Shown piece by piece: positions 14,023-15,504 of a DNA stretch of 15,504 nt. Position 1 is the first letter of the stretch. Every line of letters starts with the position of its first letter. Origin of the DNA: Deinococcus sp. (lineage in GTDB: Bacteria; Deinococcota; Deinococci; Deinococcales; Deinococcaceae); contig NZ_JANYGJ010000233.1 of the NCBI RefSeq assembly GCF_025362455.1, positions 1 to 15,504 on the forward strand, written 5' to 3'. Under the pieces are notes generated by a model. That model did no database searches, had not been told where the DNA came from, and worked only from the letters and a program-made list of their open reading frames with translations. Position numbers and translations under genes: made by a program.

Positions 14023-14050
14023 GGCTTGTGGCGTGTGGCTTGTGGCTCGT
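14023..14050. repeat. Two 14-bp direct repeats upstream of the adenosyltransferase promoter
   Basis: GGCTTGTGGC occurs at 14023-14032 and again at 14037-14046, in two tandem 14-bp units with 12 of 14 matches; a degenerate third may follow. They start 3 bp upstream of the -10 box. The rest of the 14051-14132 gap shows only a weak 18-bp dyad (14096-14113). Confidence 0.6.
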
Positions 14051-14132
14051 GGGCACAGATCGGGTTGTGTCCTGACGGAGCTGCGCGATCAAACCGGTGG
14101 CGAGATCGTCACCACAGATCACCCCTCACCTG

Positions 14133-14160
14133 CCTCAGCCCACCTGCTTCAGCCCACCTG
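14133..14160. repeat. 14-bp tandem duplication across the malQ stop codon
   Basis: CCTCAGCCCACCTG (14133-14146) and CTTCAGCCCACCTG (14147-14160) match at 13 of 14 positions. A shortened related piece (CCTCACCTG) lies just before, at 14124-14132. The unit at 14147-14160 contains the TGA stop of malQ (14151-14149). Confidence 0.8.
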
Positions 14161-15504
14161 TGCGGCGCTTTTCCAAACCTGCGCCTGACCCAGGGCGCGT
14201 CCGGTGCGTTCGGTGAGTTCACGCAACTTGCGGGCCAGGTCGCCGCTGAGGGCTGCGCCTTGGTAGCGCCAGGTCCAGTTTTCCGGCCCCGTGGTGCCGG
14301 GCAGGTTCATGCGCTCGCTGCTGCCCAGGTTGAGCAGGTCTTGCAGCGGCACCACCGCCAGGCTGGCCCCCGACCCGAAGGCCACCTCGGTCAGCGTCCA
14401 GGCGAAATCCTCCTCGCTGGGATCGGAGCTGGTGTAGACCCGGAAGTTGTGGCGCTCCTGCTCGTCGGCGTGGACCCACCAGCCACGGGTGGTGTCGTTG
14501 TCGTGGGTGCCGGTATACACGACCTGATTTTCCTTGAGGTTGTGCGGCAAAAAGGCGTTGACCGCGAAGTCTCCGCCCCCGAAGGCGAATTGCAGCACCG
14601 CCATGCCCGGCAGGCCGTAGTCGTCGCGCAATTTTTCCACGTCGGGGGTAATCACGCCCAGGTCCTCGGCGATGATCGGCAACTCGCCCAGGGCTGCTCT
14701 GAGCGCGGCGAACATCGGGTAGCCCAGCGCCGGTTTCCACTCGCCGATCATGGCCGTCTCGGCAGGGTAAGGAATCTCCCAGTAGCCCGCAAAGCCCCGG
14801 AAGTGATCGACCCGCACGATGTCGTAGAGTTTCAGGCTGGCCTGGAAACGGCGAATCCACCACTTGAAGCCGCCTCTTTGCATGGCGTCCCAGTCATACA
14901 GCGGGTTGCCCCAGAGCTGGCCGGTGTCGGAGAAGTAATCCGGCGGCACGCCCGCCACCACCGTCGGCTGGCCCGCGTCGTCGAAATAGAACTGATCGGG
15001 GTCGGCCCAGGCGTCCGAGGAATCCATCGCCACGAAGATGGGAATGTCGCCGATGACCTGCACGCCCTGCCCGGCGGCGTAGGCCCGCACGGCGCTCCAC
15101 TGCCGGAAAAACAGGAACTGGGCGAAGGCGTAGCGCGAGGTGTCGCGCCGCAGCCGGTCACGGGCGCCCTGCATGGCGCCCTCTTCACGCCCCCGGATCG
15201 GCAGCGGCCAGGTGTTCCAGGGCAGGCCGCCCTGCTCGCCCTTGAGCGCCATGAACAGCGCGTAGTCCTCTAACCAGTGCGCCTCGGCGACCTTGAAGGC
15301 GCTGAACTCGGCGCCCAGCCTGCCGAAGTTGCCCTCGGCCACGCCCGCCTCGAAGTGCGAGAAGGCCCGGCTGAGCATCTGGTTGCGCCAGATGTACTGT
15401 TGCCCGAAATCCACCCGCTCGGCGCCGAAGTCCGGCACCACGTCGAAATCCACGTCTTGCAGCAGCCCTTCGGCCCTGAGGGTGTCCAGGCAGACCAGGT
15501 ACGG
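14149..15504 (-). CDS. malQ: 4-alpha-glucanotransferase (amylomaltase, GH77), N-terminus beyond the window
   Basis: A GH77 amylomaltase, which moves alpha-1,4-glucan segments between maltooligosaccharides. 451 residues are visible; the frame is open to the window edge and the first visible residues PYLVCLDTLRAEGLL match an internal MalQ segment, so about 50 N-terminal residues are missing compared with the usual ~500. In visible numbering, GDIPIFVAMDSSDAWADPD is at 152-170, RVDHFRGF at 231-238 (nucleophile D233), IIAEDLG at 277-283 (acid/base E280) and GTHDND at 332-337 (transition-state D335). The three catalytic carboxylates are intact. The GTG at 15453 is not the true start, because coding similarity continues upstream. 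The stop lies within a 14-bp tandem duplication, so nearby copies repeat the final bases. Confidence 0.95.
   Translation of the reverse strand, partial: PYLVCLDTLRAEGLLQDVDFDVVPDFGAERVDFGQQYIWRNQMLSRAFSHFEAGVAEGNFGRLGAEFSAFKVAEAHWLEDYALFMALKGEQGGLPWNTWPLPIRGREEGAMQGARDRLRRDTSRYAFAQFLFFRQWSAVRAYAAGQGVQVIGDIPIFVAMDSSDAWADPDQFYFDDAGQPTVVAGVPPDYFSDTGQLWGNPLYDWDAMQRGGFKWWIRRFQASLKLYDIVRVDHFRGFAGYWEIPYPAETAMIGEWKPALGYPMFAALRAALGELPIIAEDLGVITPDVEKLRDDYGLPGMAVLQFAFGGGDFAVNAFLPHNLKENQVVYTGTHDNDTTRGWWVHADEQERHNFRVYTSSDPSEEDFAWTLTEVAFGSGASLAVVPLQDLLNLGSSERMNLPGTTGPENWTWRYQGAALSGDLARKLRELTERTGRALGQAQVWKSAAQVG

Noticed and set aside
14096..14113. 18-bp dyad (GGTGGCGA / TCGTCACC) as a malQ terminator
   Set aside because: The centre leaves only two bases for a loop and no T-run follows on the minus strand; at best a weak protein site.
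14009..14148. Cobalamin riboswitch upstream of the adenosyltransferase gene
   Set aside because: The gap is only 140 bp, has no B12-box-like core that I can see, and the likely leaderless start leaves no leader for a riboswitch.

Overview
This window looks like a chromosomal segment of a high-GC Deinococcus-type bacterium (phylum Deinococcota). The evidence is the gene set and order (a Thermus/Deinococcus-like pilM-N-O-P/W-Q cluster followed on the same strand by aroC-aroK-aroB-aroQ), the strong G/C third-position bias, the many GTG starts, and several start codons with no Shine-Dalgarno sequence but a TANNNT -10 box 6-7 nt upstream. That last arrangement is typical of the leaderless mRNAs known in Deinococcus. 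The genus is inferred; no database search was possible.

Layout, left to right. Positions 1-38 hold the first 12 codons of a divergent gene that reads like a GNAT acetyltransferase. Positions 113-550 (+) encode an unrecognised membrane protein with two Cys pairs. All other genes are on the minus strand. cdsA (2209-1253) and plsC (1256-594) overlap by 4 bp and make phospholipid precursors. The 394-bp gap 2210-2603 is AT-richer and holds a MITE-like inverted-repeat element with hairpins. Next comes a shikimate block, aroC (6124-4970), aroK (4801 or 4963 to 4184), aroB (4197-3064) and aroQ (3038-2604), covering four of the seven steps to chorismate. A rho-independent terminator, a G-quadruplex-type G-tract cluster and a 16-bp tandem duplication separate it from the type IV pilus block pilM-pilN-pilO-pilP/W-pilQ (12341-6279). 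The pilus genes overlap by 4-8 bp or lie 4 nt apart, and probably form one operon for the alignment subcomplex and outer-membrane secretin used in twitching and DNA uptake. The pil promoter carries a strong 23-bp dyad resembling an operator. Upstream lie an SDR oxidoreductase (13342-12608) with its own terminator, a PduO-type cobalamin adenosyltransferase (14008-13397), and the C-terminal ~90% of a GH77 4-alpha-glucanotransferase (malQ) cut by the right window edge.

Most of the window is core metabolism and conserved envelope machinery. I do not see a clear, wholly new multi-gene system, CRISPR array, prophage, tRNA or rRNA. The points most worth following are the pil-promoter dyad, the 15-bp minisatellite encoding the N-terminus of aroB and containing the aroK stop codon, similar stop-codon-straddling tandem duplications at pilQ and malQ, the G4/terminator overlap, the MITE-like element, and the split-cysteine membrane protein.
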